Assembly (NCBI GenBank): GCA_964458125.1
Contig: CAYWHE010000103.1
Location: 1 to 13,893 of the forward strand
Length of the DNA: 13,893 nt
From: CAYWHE01 sp964458125
Lineage (GTDB): Bacteria > Bacteroidota > Bacteroidia > AKYH767-A > OLB10
Reading direction: 5' to 3'
Part shown: in pieces, positions 7,301-13,199 of the stretch
How positions within the stretch are numbered: the first letter of the stretch is position 1
How the letters are laid out: each line of letters starts with the position of its first letter
Made by a program: the position numbers and the translations under genes
The notes under the pieces: model-generated
Databases searched by the model: none
Told to the model about the DNA's origin: nothing
Seen by the model: the letters and a program-made list of their open reading frames with translations, nothing else

Positions 7301-9730
7301 CGGGGCGATGATCCGTTTCACACCGGCATCATTCGGCACCGGCGGTTTCACGCAGAAATCATCAATACCGGCACCTTCGGCCACACCGAAGAAATCGGAT
7401 TCAAAATGAAAACGGAAACGGACGGAAGGCGTTCCGTTTAATATGGCCAGGGGGTAATCACAGCGCACCCAGCCTCCCGAGTTGCCATCCCATCCCGGCC
7501 CGTTAAAGTTGGGTCCAGCAAAGTTGTTGTTATACCAGTTTGTTCCCAGCGCAGGATTACCGGCACCAAGTGATTGCCAGGTGGCCCCGTTATTCACCGT
7601 ATATTCGAGAATCATTCCGTCAGAACCAAGTTCAATATTCCGGTTCATCCAGAAGGAGATGGTGGAATTATTGGCAGACGGACTGCTCAGGTCAAAATAA
7701 GGTGAGCGCAGTTCACAATCTGCATTATTATCATAGTTGGAAGTTAGGTTGGTCACCCAGGCATTGGGTGTGGACTTGGCAGAATTAATCACGCCAAAGT
7801 TGGGTGGCCCAAGCTGCCAGGCCGTTACACCGGTTGACGAGGCCATGCCGTTCCAGAAAACGGTCCCGGTATCGAAATTATCACAATAGGGAACTGTAAA
7901 AGTTGGAATACCCAGGAAGGAATTGCAGATGGTGTCGTTGGTATGATCACCATCGGCGGCCCAGGAAGTATAGGCACAGATGTCGTAAGCGCCGGAAGGT
8001 ACCGCAAAGGTTACCGGAATGGTAAAGGTATCCGTGGCATTGGGAGCAATGGGATTACCGGCATAGGGAGCGCTTCCGGTCAATACTCCGTTTATATTAT
8101 AGGCCACATCAAATCCTCCGGCGGCCAGGGTGCTGGTGCCGTAATTTTTTATCCTCACCTTCACAGCCTGGTTGGATCCTACAGGCGCCTCGTTCTGGGG
8201 CTCCAGGATGGTCACAACGCCGGCATCATTGGGTTGAGGCAACTTCAGGCAGAAACGGTCGATGGAATGACCGGTGAGTACCACTGAACCATCCGAGGTG
8301 AATTGGAACCGGAACTGGACCTGTCCGGTATAGCCATTCAACTGGTACAGGATGATCTCGGAGTTCATCCAGCCGTTGGAATTTCCATCCCATGCCGGTA
8401 TGCCCGGATTGGAATTGATGTTTGAGGAGTTATACCAGTTGGTACCATTGGGGTCATTCAATATTCCAATCTGAAACCAGTTTCCCGTACCGCCGGTATC
8501 GGCAAACAATACGGTTCCGTCCCAGCCGCTTTCCATATCAAAATTCTGCCAGAAGGAAAGTTTTACATTGATGTTATTGTTCCACTGGAATAACGGAGAA
8601 TACAAATAGGTCTCCGTATTATTCAGGTAAATGGAGTTTAATTCCACATCCCAGCAGCCTGCGCCGCTGAATGTACTATTGGTTGGAGGAGTGGTCGGAA
8701 GGCCCCATTGCCAGGGGGATCCGCTTGGTGTGACGACCGTCCAGGTGGTATCCACGATATCAAAGTCATTGCAATACGGGAAACCGACCGCCGTACCATA
8801 ATAAAACGAGGTACATCCGTTAGAAGGCACATACATGTAATTATTGCATCCGGAAGCATCAACCGTGTAAGCATAATAACAAACCGTATCGCCGATATTC
8901 AAAACCGGGAAGGTTCCGGTCCAGGTATTCCCGCTGGGATTGGTCAGTGCAATGGAATCGGGTCCGGTCACGTTTCCAAGTGAGTCGGTAATGGTATACA
9001 CCAGATAACCGTAAGAAATACCGGACTGATCGGTGGCTGTATAGCTGACATTAAATGGCCCAGCACTGTAAACCGCACCGGCAAGGGTTCCGGCCTGTGA
9101 CATGACCGGAGGGATCAATTCGCACAAGGCGCCGACTACATTGATATCATCCAGGTTCCAGCCGTAATTGCTGGCTCCGCCATTATTGTTGTTATCGAAC
9201 ATTTTAAAACGGATACGTACATCAAGGGCAAAAGCGCAATACATTGAAAGGTCAAACGATTCCGACTGCCACCAGGTATTGTCCGGTATTTGTGTCGGAG
9301 AACCCGGCACCCAGTTCGGATAGGCTGGTGCCATGAAGGAATTGGTGGAGGCCCAGGTAGCTGCGGTACCATTGTATCCTGTCGTGACCTGGATCCAGGA
9401 GGCGCCAAAGTCATTGGACACTTCAATTATACAACGGTCGAAAAAGTCAACCTTGGCAATATGCTTGAAGTTTAACGTGAAGTATTGGTTTACAAACGGA
9501 TCAAATCCGGTCAGTTCCAGGATATTGGTATCGTTGATGGAGGTGATGGCTGCATGGTAACTGTGCGAACCGCTTACAAAAAGTGTCTGATCATCTGCCC
9601 AACCCGGTCCCGAACTGGCAATGTTAACCGCACTGTCAACGATCTCAAAATCTTCCGAAACCATGATGGTCTGGCCTCTGGATACGAAACAGACGATAAA
9701 CAAACAAAAAGTAAAAATTATTTTTTTCAT
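4307..9730 (-). CDS. Giant modular T9SS-secreted protein (MAM-like jelly-roll and CARDB-like repeats)
   Basis: A 1807-residue secreted protein. Residues 1-20 are a signal peptide (MKKIIFTFCLFIVCFVSRGQ). An N-terminal jelly-roll domain (about 25-200, ending in WNLDDINVV) and an Ig-like domain (about 205-315) are followed by five large modules starting near residues 318, 614, 915, 1212 and 1524. Each has a MAM- or lectin-like jelly-roll with recurring W-LG-P, NAW, SFW-N, NWYN, QFRF-F-SDG and IDDFC signatures. In modules 1-4 a CARDB-like domain follows (VIIKNYG, DGDLTNDS types). Residues about 1725-1807 are a Por/T9SS type A sorting domain (QNYPNPANASTNV ... KKMVIAE). No enzyme active site is visible. 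Likely roles are adhesion, glycan binding or a surface layer; this is inferred. Module 1 has IDRFC where the others have IDDFC/IDDVC or close variants. The start ATG sits directly before the signal peptide. Confidence 0.9.
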   Translation of the reverse strand: MKKIIFTFCLFIVCFVSRGQTIMVSEDFEIVDSAVNIASSGPGWADDQTLFVSGSHSYHAAITSINDTNILELTGFDPFVNQYFTLNFKHIAKVDFFDRCIIEVSNDFGASWIQVTTGYNGTAATWASTNSFMAPAYPNWVPGSPTQIPDNTWWQSESFDLSMYCAFALDVRIRFKMFDNNNNGGASNYGWNLDDINVVGALCELIPPVMSQAGTLAGAVYSAGPFNVSYTATDQSGISYGYLVYTITDSLGNVTGPDSIALTNPSGNTWTGTFPVLNIGDTVCYYAYTVDASGCNNYMYVPSNGCTSFYYGTAVGFPYCNDFDIVDTTWTVVTPSGSPWQWGLPTTPPTNSTFSGAGCWDVELNSIYLNNTETYLYSPLFQWNNNINVKLSFWQNFDMESGWDGTVLFADTGGTGNWFQIGILNDPNGTNWYNSSNINSNPGIPAWDGNSNGWMNSEIILYQLNGYTGQVQFRFQFTSDGSVVLTGHSIDRFCLKLPQPNDAGVVTILEPQNEAPVGSNQAVKVRIKNYGTSTLAAGGFDVAYNINGVLTGSAPYAGNPIAPNATDTFTIPVTFAVPSGAYDICAYTSWAADGDHTNDTICNSFLGIPTFTVPYCDNFDTGTVFWNGMASSTGVTAWQLGPPNFGVINSAKSTPNAWVTNLTSNYDNNADCELRSPYFDLSSPSANNSTISFWMNRNIELGSDGMILEYTVNNGATWQSLGAGNPALGTNWYNNNFAGPNFNGPGWDGNSGGWVRCDYPLAILNGTPSVRFRFHFESDFFGVAEGAGIDDFCVKPPVPNDAGVKRIIAPGSQVVAGATVVPTVVIKNYGNNTLSSIPVSYSVNGVLAGSGIWSGSLNPNDSVQFNTWPGFSAPSCNFNFSAYTELPADGDILNDTSFASVVGVPLVVLPVSGAVCENFDSVSCWTAIASAQGTSKWELGTPNFGITNTAYSAPNAWDINLNTAYDNNAETYLYTAKYDFTNAVNATMSFWHNWSTESGWDGVRVEVDSGNGVWQVLGTGPTDPQGVNWYNKATIISSNLPAWDGQSSGAFGVPLWIKSSHNLDFLSGHTNVQFRFIFTSDGSVTGDGHSIDDFCIRTPFPHDIGVSAIIRPGPLEGAGQSLAPQVIIKNYGSNPETTSPVVYSVNAGAPVSFTWNGNLAPNQTDTVTLPVFTVPSANFLFCAWTELVGDGDLTNDSLCANSFGVQVVVPTYATNFDTGAATFVNVPASGATNWELGTPNFGQTNTPHSAPSCWDVNLNITYANNDSCYLYTPIFDLTNKKAPVFRFWHNRNLDNFNGDGVRVDYTVNGGTTWKVLGSAGLSFPQALNWYNSANIFQMQTAGWNGSSAGWIFSYIALDTNVFNGAPGSQAQFRFVFVSNGFTQVDGYSVDDFELFIPTALSISPQNIAPVNKLITPGPQYITAKIRNKGTQTVNTGNATLVVDGNIVVTDAITFTPGLQGASYVVQGGANIHTFSVPWNASPGLHTICVYTDTPNGLADQDMTDDTLCMDFTVFDSVSIASGIPYCNDFESPPQWVTLNAMTFQTPNNWELGTPTKACLNSTHSGTNAWATKLGLNYPNRDTSALFSPVFNIDATKCYKLSFWHKYDTEQFQDGGDVEYSVDSGNTWSLLGFGGEPNWYNSLFITGLGGNPPRSGFSGTNCTWTQAVHQYEPWWTTTTVIFRFRFGSDFSFNKEGWVIDDVCFEELSTPCTVGVPEANEPAGLELGQNYPNPANASTNVDISLPASGNVTFEISDLMGQVIMTPLDGNMGSGRHTLNMNTQSLAPGIYFYTLTFNKQKLVKKMVIAE
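4582..8782 (-). repeat. Five tandem modules of about 900 bases inside the giant gene
   Basis: Module starts fall near 8782, 7891, 6988, 6097 and 5161 on the minus strand, giving periods of about 890-940 bases. The DNA keeps short shared words at equivalent places, for instance the segment coding NWYN (TTATACCAGTT on the plus strand near 5738, 7528 and 8429, and the TTGTACCAGTT variant near 6639 and 4813). Most of each module has diverged, so these are old duplications rather than recent perfect copies. Confidence 0.8.
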
Positions 9731-9978
9731 AGCAATTATTTTAGGTTAGTTTATTTCATACTTATAATAAATGACGTAAAAAACAGGAGCATGGTTGCAC
9801 AGTGAATCGGATTTGATCATGCAGCCCATGGACTCCGGTTTCAGGTCCCGGCGGAAAGGGACAAAAATAATTGAATGATTTTAATATACAAGGGGATGTT
9901 GAAAGTTTTATCCGGGGGAGCTCAACCTCCCTTCTTTCCGTTACGAAACCATGTTTATCATTCTGATTTTGCAAACAA
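9731..9978. other. Intergenic region between the giant protein gene and ahcY
   Basis: This spacer separates two divergent genes. It is AT-rich next to the giant-protein start (9731-9790), where its promoter must lie, although no clear TAnnTTTG match is seen on the minus strand. A weak 5-base hairpin (GGGAG with CTCCC, near 9915-9932) is the only structure noticed. No tRNA, riboswitch or small gene is visible. Confidence 0.4.
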
Positions 9979-10011
9979 TTTGTGCCGTTTCCCGTTAAAT
10001 TTGTACTTTCG
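9979..10011 (+). promoter_or_regulatory. Bacteroidota-type promoter of ahcY
   Basis: A TTTG at 9979-9982 is followed after 21 bases by TACTTTCG at 10004-10011, one mismatch from the known TAnnTTTG -7 element. Transcription would begin about 10 bases before the ATG at 10027. This excludes the in-frame GTG at 9982 as a start and leaves no room for a leader riboswitch. Confidence 0.7.
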
Positions 10012-10026
10012 CAAAAAAATAAAAAA

Positions 10027-11346
10027 ATGATCAAAACAAGTGTTGAAAAGTATGTTCCTTATAAGGTAAAAGACCTTTCCCTTGCCGGATGGGGAAGAAA
10101 AGAGATTCAGCTTGCCGAACATGAAATGCCCGGACTGATGTCGCTGCGCCAGGAATATGGCCAGAACAAACCACTGAAAGGCGCCCGGATAGCCGGTTGT
10201 CTTCACATGACCATTCAGACGGCCGTATTAATAGAAACGCTTCAGGCGCTGGGGGCCGAGGTCACCTGGTCGTCCTGTAATATATTCTCCACCCAGGACC
10301 ACGCCGCTGCCGCCATTGCCGCCGCCGGTACCTCCGTTTATGCCTGGAAGGGCATGAATGCCGAGGAGTTTGACTGGTGCATTGAACAAACCCTGTTTTT
10401 CGGTGAGGACCGCAAGCCGCTGAACATTATTTTAGATGACGGCGGAGACCTGACCAACATGGTCCTTGATAAATATCCTGAACTGGTTGCCGGAATTAAA
10501 GGACTGTCGGAAGAAACCACCACCGGGGTTCACCGCCTGTATGAACGCATGACCAAGGGCACACTTCCTTTACCAGCCATCAATGTCAATGACTCGGTTA
10601 CCAAATCGAAATTCGATAATAAATACGGCTGCCGCGAATCGCTGGTGGATGCCATCCGCAGGGCAACCGACCTCATGCTGGCCGGAAAAGTGGCCGTGGT
10701 TGCCGGTTATGGCGATGTCGGAAAAGGATCTGCCGAGTCGCTGAGCAGCGCGGGCGTACGCGTGATCGTGACCGAAATCGATCCTATCTGCGCCTTGCAG
10801 GCCGCCATGGAAGGATATGAAGTAAAACGAATGGATGATGCCATCAAGGAAGCCGATATCGTGGTGACGGCTACGGGCAACTGCAACATCATCGTCGACA
10901 GGCATTTCAAAGCCCTGAAGCACAATGCAGTCGTTTGTAACATCGGTCACTTCGATAATGAAATCGACATGGCCTGGCTAAATAAAAATCACGGTTCAAG
11001 CCGGCTGGAAATAAAACCACAGGTGGATCGCTACACCATTGGAAAAAAAGACCTCATCATCCTTGCCGAAGGCCGCCTGGTGAACCTGGGCTGTGCCACC
11101 GGTCACCCTTCCTTTGTCATGTCCAACTCGTTTACCAACCAGACCCTTGCCCAGTTGGAATTATGGACCAACAGTCAGAATTACGAAAACAAGGTATATA
11201 CCCTTCCCAAGCATCTGGATGAAAAGGTGGCGCGCCTGCACCTCGCCAAGATTGGCGTGGAGCTGGAATCCCTGACGAAAGAACAGGCCGATTACATTGG
11301 CGTAGATCAGAATGGCCCCTTCAAGCCTGATTATTACCGGTATTAA
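10027..11346 (+). CDS. ahcY: S-adenosylhomocysteine hydrolase (adenosylhomocysteinase)
   Basis: A 439-residue cytoplasmic NAD-dependent enzyme that splits S-adenosylhomocysteine into adenosine and homocysteine, relieving product inhibition of methyltransferases and feeding the activated methyl cycle. The family signatures are intact: HMTIQTAVLIETLQALGAEV (from H60), DDGGDLTNM, NVNDSVTKSKFDN with the catalytic lysine and aspartate equivalents K193 and D197, the Rossmann motif GYGDVGKG (227-234), GHPSFVMSNSFTNQ, and the C-terminal KPDYYRY (433-439), where the family's Lys and Tyr contact the NAD of the neighbouring subunit. It lacks the roughly 40-residue insertion found in plant and mycobacterial enzymes, so it resembles the shorter mammalian-type length. 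The ATG is chosen because the promoter covers the only upstream alternative. It appears monocistronic, with a structured 3' region and a terminator 193 bases after the stop. Confidence 0.98.
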   Translation: MIKTSVEKYVPYKVKDLSLAGWGRKEIQLAEHEMPGLMSLRQEYGQNKPLKGARIAGCLHMTIQTAVLIETLQALGAEVTWSSCNIFSTQDHAAAAIAAAGTSVYAWKGMNAEEFDWCIEQTLFFGEDRKPLNIILDDGGDLTNMVLDKYPELVAGIKGLSEETTTGVHRLYERMTKGTLPLPAINVNDSVTKSKFDNKYGCRESLVDAIRRATDLMLAGKVAVVAGYGDVGKGSAESLSSAGVRVIVTEIDPICALQAAMEGYEVKRMDDAIKEADIVVTATGNCNIIVDRHFKALKHNAVVCNIGHFDNEIDMAWLNKNHGSSRLEIKPQVDRYTIGKKDLIILAEGRLVNLGCATGHPSFVMSNSFTNQTLAQLELWTNSQNYENKVYTLPKHLDEKVARLHLAKIGVELESLTKEQADYIGVDQNGPFKPDYYRY

Positions 11347-11361
11347 TACCTTTGATTACTG

Positions 11362-11416
11362 AAATGAAACTCCTCGCAGCAAGCTGCGAGGTATCAACAT
11401 GGAAAATTTTATTTGT
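11362..11416 (+). repeat. Dispersed palindromic repeat, copy 1
   Basis: These 55 bases are identical to 13839-13893 in the same orientation. They contain the perfect palindrome CCTCGCAGCAAGCTGCGAGG (11372-11391), which folds as an 8-base stem with a CAAG loop. The second copy is cut by the window edge, so the true repeat may be longer. It lies 15 bases after the ahcY stop codon. The placement between genes and the strong palindrome resemble REP-type or MITE-type elements. Confidence 0.85.
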
Positions 11417-11571
11417 TCGCCGCAAGCGGCGGGGAATAAAACCCTAAGATCCCGAAGGACAAAGCCATCGGGATCAATTCGACTAAATCGCTTCAGTTCG
11501 CTCCTCTGGAGCTTCTGAAACGATAGTCTCATTGATTTAAAGCCCGGATCCAAAAAGTCCGGGTTTTTTTT
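11372..11571 (+). other. Chain of five hairpins, candidate structured RNA or repeat cluster
   Basis: Five hairpins follow each other: 11372-11391 (8-base stem, CAAG loop); 11418-11431 (CGCCG/CGGCG, again with a CAAG loop); 11448-11475 (GATCCCGA/TCGGGATC, with GG/CC pairing further in after an A-A mismatch); 11492-11519 (TTCAG/CTGAA enclosing GCTCC/GGAGC); and the terminator stem at 11543-11563. All lie in the 3' region of ahcY. They may be part of its transcript, a separate small RNA, or a composite repeat element. No function can be read from the sequence. Confidence 0.5.
11539..11571 (+). terminator. Rho-independent terminator downstream of ahcY
   Basis: CCCGGA (11543-11548) pairs with TCCGGG (11558-11563) around a 9-base loop and is followed by eight T residues (11564-11571). 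Upstream A residues extend the stem with A-T pairs. It is the most convincing stop for transcription coming from ahcY and would place the palindromic repeat inside the ahcY 3' untranslated region. It could also work weakly for the minus-strand lipoprotein gene. Confidence 0.8.
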
Positions 11572-11657
11572 GAGTTTTGTTCGACCGTCAGGGAATAGTT
11601 CCATCAGGTATGCCGGTTAAAACCGGGCACAACTCGCCTTCCCCTGCAGTAATTTAT

Positions 11658-12083
11658 TCAATTATAAATATGCACCACGTTCCCGTCAAACTCGGTCTGG
11701 TAGGCCTTTAAAGGCATGGAAGCCGGGCCGTTGACCACCTGGCCGTTGGAAATCTGGAACTTCGAACCACAGCAGGAATCGGCGGCAAAAAAATTCGTAT
11801 TGTCAACGGTAACCGTGGCGCAGGCCTGCTGGGGATCAAAGGTGCAATTGCGGTCCAGTGCCACAAATTCATTCAGCCCCTTTCGGTACAGGATAATGCC
11901 CCTTGCTCCGGCATTGGCGATATAAATAAATCCGCCGATGGCATTCAGATTCACATTGGCAGGCTGGGAGAGGTATATATACTCATCCACATACACATCC
12001 GGTATGTTGTCCTTGTTCTTTTTACACGCCCCGGCAATCATTAAACCTGCAAGCAGCATGACCAAACCTGAGATTTTCTTCAT
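11658..12083 (-). CDS. Lipoprotein with a Rieske-like fold lacking canonical cluster ligands
   Basis: A 141-residue predicted lipoprotein. The signal sequence ends in a lipobox IAGAC (C20). The mature part matches Rieske-type domains in layout: a strand segment RGIILYRKGLNEFVALDR, then CTF (80-82), CCGSKF (104-109) and GQVVNGPASMPLKAY (114-128). In cluster-binding Rieske proteins the two boxes are CTHxGC and CPCHGS; here the first-box His is F82, the second-box ligand Cys aligns with D102 and the ligand His with C105. C88 and C104 match the two disulfide cysteines. So a [2Fe-2S] cluster is unlikely to be bound in the usual way, and C80 with C105 could form a second disulfide. I recall similar proteins from other Bacteroidota. 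The ATG at 12083 is chosen because a TTG further upstream lies inside the promoter. The gene is transcribed alone, convergent with ahcY. Confidence 0.75.
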   Translation of the reverse strand: MKKISGLVMLLAGLMIAGACKKNKDNIPDVYVDEYIYLSQPANVNLNAIGGFIYIANAGARGIILYRKGLNEFVALDRNCTFDPQQACATVTVDNTNFFAADSCCGSKFQISNGQVVNGPASMPLKAYQTEFDGNVVHIYN

Positions 12084-12104
12084 TTTTTCCCTTAAAATCC
12101 TGTC

Positions 12105-12112
12105 CAAAGGTA
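12105..12112 (-). promoter_or_regulatory. Promoter -7 element of the Rieske-like lipoprotein gene
   Basis: Read on the minus strand, the site is TACCTTTG, an exact match to TAnnTTTG. It lies 21 bases before the ATG at 12083, so transcription would start about 12-15 bases upstream of it. The -33 element is poor (TTTC about 22 bases further up). The match rules out the TTG at 12107 as a start codon. Confidence 0.6.
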
Positions 12113-12223
12113 CCTATTATTGAGGTTCAGGTATGAAAATTGATGATTTTTTAGACTTGTTTCCGGATATTTTTATGAATTTTTAATATATTTCCAAACC
12201 CCATCGAAAAGTTAATAAATATT

Positions 12224-12255
12224 TTTGGTTTTATTAAATAATTGGTTTATTTTTG
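12224..12255 (+). promoter_or_regulatory. Bacteroidota-type promoter of the HGG-motif protein gene
   Basis: TTTG at 12224-12227 and TATTTTTG at 12248-12255 are both exact matches to the known elements, separated by 20 bases. The surrounding spacer (12124-12289) is very AT-rich. Transcription would start near 12262, leaving a leader of about 28 bases before the ATG at 12290. This is the best promoter match in the window. Confidence 0.75.
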
Positions 12256-12289
12256 ATGCAAATTAGGATTAATCTAAAATAACATAATC

Positions 12290-12730
12290 ATGAAATCTAC
12301 CATCATCAGAGTCATTTCAGCTGCCATGGTTTCCGGAATACTGATTTCCGGCCAGATCAATGCCCAAACATCTGCCTCTGCCCAGCCCCCTGTTGCCAAA
12401 CATCCTTATGAAGCAGGGCCGCACGGAGGATTGCTTTGCCCGGCCAATGACAATTACAAGTTTGAAATGGTTTACCGTGAAAATGATAAAAAAGTTGATA
12501 TTTACTTTATTAACCCTGACGGAAACCTGGTCGAGGCCGGTAATTTAACCGGTGAGGTTACCTTTGTCGGAGCCGATAAAAGTGTTTCCCAGGTCAATTC
12601 ATCTTACCAGAATAAAAAATTCACTGTAGGGCTGCCCGATGGAAAACCGCTTTATATGTGCGGTATTGTCCTTACCCATCAGGGACAAATGTATGGAAGT
12701 AAATTTCCCAATCCGTCAATGGTCAAATAA
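12290..12730 (+). CDS. Secreted HGG-motif protein, possible metal-binding
   Basis: A 146-residue exported protein. Residues 1-26 are a signal peptide ending INAQ. The mature protein starts with a Ser/Ala/Pro-rich stretch, then AGPHGGLLCPANDNYKFEMV (42-61), followed by VDIYFINPDGN and a C-terminal LYMCGIVLTHQGQMYGSKFP. The PHGG...YKFEMV...YFxxPDG layout resembles small periplasmic domains that accompany copper or heavy-metal efflux proteins, where HGG begins a strand leading to HIEMV. Candidate ligands are H45, C50, M60, M123, C124, H130 and M134. This is a resemblance only, and no metal-transport genes lie nearby. It has its own strong promoter and its own terminator and so appears to be a single-gene unit. 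Confidence 0.65.
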   Translation: MKSTIIRVISAAMVSGILISGQINAQTSASAQPPVAKHPYEAGPHGGLLCPANDNYKFEMVYRENDKKVDIYFINPDGNLVEAGNLTGEVTFVGADKSVSQVNSSYQNKKFTVGLPDGKPLYMCGIVLTHQGQMYGSKFPNPSMVK

Positions 12731-12766
12731 GACCCGCCAGAACTGCAGTTATGTTCTGTTTCTTTT

Positions 12767-12801
12767 AACCTCCTGCTTTCCCATAAGGCAGGAGGTTTTT
12801 T
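12767..12801 (+). terminator. Terminator of the HGG-motif protein gene
   Basis: AACCTCCTGC (12767-12776) and GCAGGAGGTT (12788-12797) form a perfect 10-base stem around an 11-base loop and are followed by four more T residues. It lies 36 bases after the stop codon of the secreted HGG protein and separates it from the next gene, which has its own promoter. Confidence 0.85.
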
Positions 12802-12830
12802 ATGACCTGTAATACCATTGGCTATACTTT

Positions 12831-12862
12831 TTCGTTTTTCCTTCTCCACCTGATTATCTTTG
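12831..12862 (+). promoter_or_regulatory. Promoter of the small basic protein gene
   Basis: TATCTTTG at 12855-12862 matches TAnnTTTG exactly. TTCG at 12831-12834, 20 bases further up, is one mismatch from TTTG. The ATG is at 12882, leaving a leader of about 12 bases. Confidence 0.6.
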
Positions 12863-12881
12863 AGCCAAGTCACTTGAACCC

Positions 12882-13172
12882 ATGAGACCTGTTATCCGGC
12901 GTTTGTTGCTGTTGCTGTTGTTGATTATACCCCTGATGGTTTCTGCCCAGGAAAATAAATCCAATAAGGCCCAGAAAAAAGCTGATAAAAAGAAAGAACT
13001 TCGCATTGAAAATGAGAAAAAAAGCGAAATCAAAGGCCGGAAGCGTCACCAGGCAATCCAGAGTAAGGAAGTCAGAAAAAGAATGAAAAAGCATAACCGC
13101 TATGTTAACAGCGCCCAGTCGCACCGTAAAAGAGGTTTTTTGTACCGGTTGTTTCACCGGAACGAACATTAG
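12882..13172 (+). CDS. Small, very basic exported protein of unknown function
   Basis: A 96-residue protein. Residues 1-23 form a clear signal peptide (MRPVIRRLLLLLLLIIPLMV, then SAQ). The mature part is highly basic: it starts with NKSNKAQKKADKKKE, is dominated by Lys and Arg throughout, has only scattered acidic residues and is probably helical, and it ends with RKRGFLYRLFHRNEH. No domain is recognised. Small Lys/Arg-rich exported proteins of this style occur in Bacteroidota, but I know of no established role. It might bind acidic polymers such as polysaccharide or extracellular DNA, which is a guess from charge alone. The start is supported by a promoter 20 bases upstream and by the signal peptide. 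The gene ends 27 bases from the convergent LuxR-type regulator gene. Confidence 0.75.
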   Translation: MRPVIRRLLLLLLLIIPLMVSAQENKSNKAQKKADKKKELRIENEKKSEIKGRKRHQAIQSKEVRKRMKKHNRYVNSAQSHRKRGFLYRLFHRNEH

Positions 13173-13199
13173 GCAGAAACCCGGATAAGGCCGGTTTGA

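Noticed and set aside
5042..8983. Several open frames of 60-160 codons antisense to, or out of frame within, the giant protein gene
   Set aside because: They repeat at equivalent places in each module, are low-complexity (Gly/Ile/Arg-rich on the plus strand) and have no start signals, so they are shadows of the repetitive coding sequence.
9731..10026. Possible SAH or SAM riboswitch upstream of ahcY
   Set aside because: The promoter at 9979-10011 leaves only about a 10-base leader, and no riboswitch-like core was found in the spacer.
9982..10026. GTG start for ahcY giving 15 extra residues
   Set aside because: The extension lies inside the promoter and does not resemble the conserved start of the enzyme. 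The ATG at 10027 fits.
11356..11604. Minus-strand open frame of 82 codons over the hairpin region
   Set aside because: It covers the repeat and all five hairpins and its start lies beyond a plus-strand terminator. Its C-terminal reading is set by the palindrome. This looks like a spurious frame on a repeat.
11613..11626. Palindrome CCGGTTAAAACCGG near the end of the Rieske-like gene
   Set aside because: It is too small and lacks a T run on either strand, so it is not a supported terminator; it could be chance.
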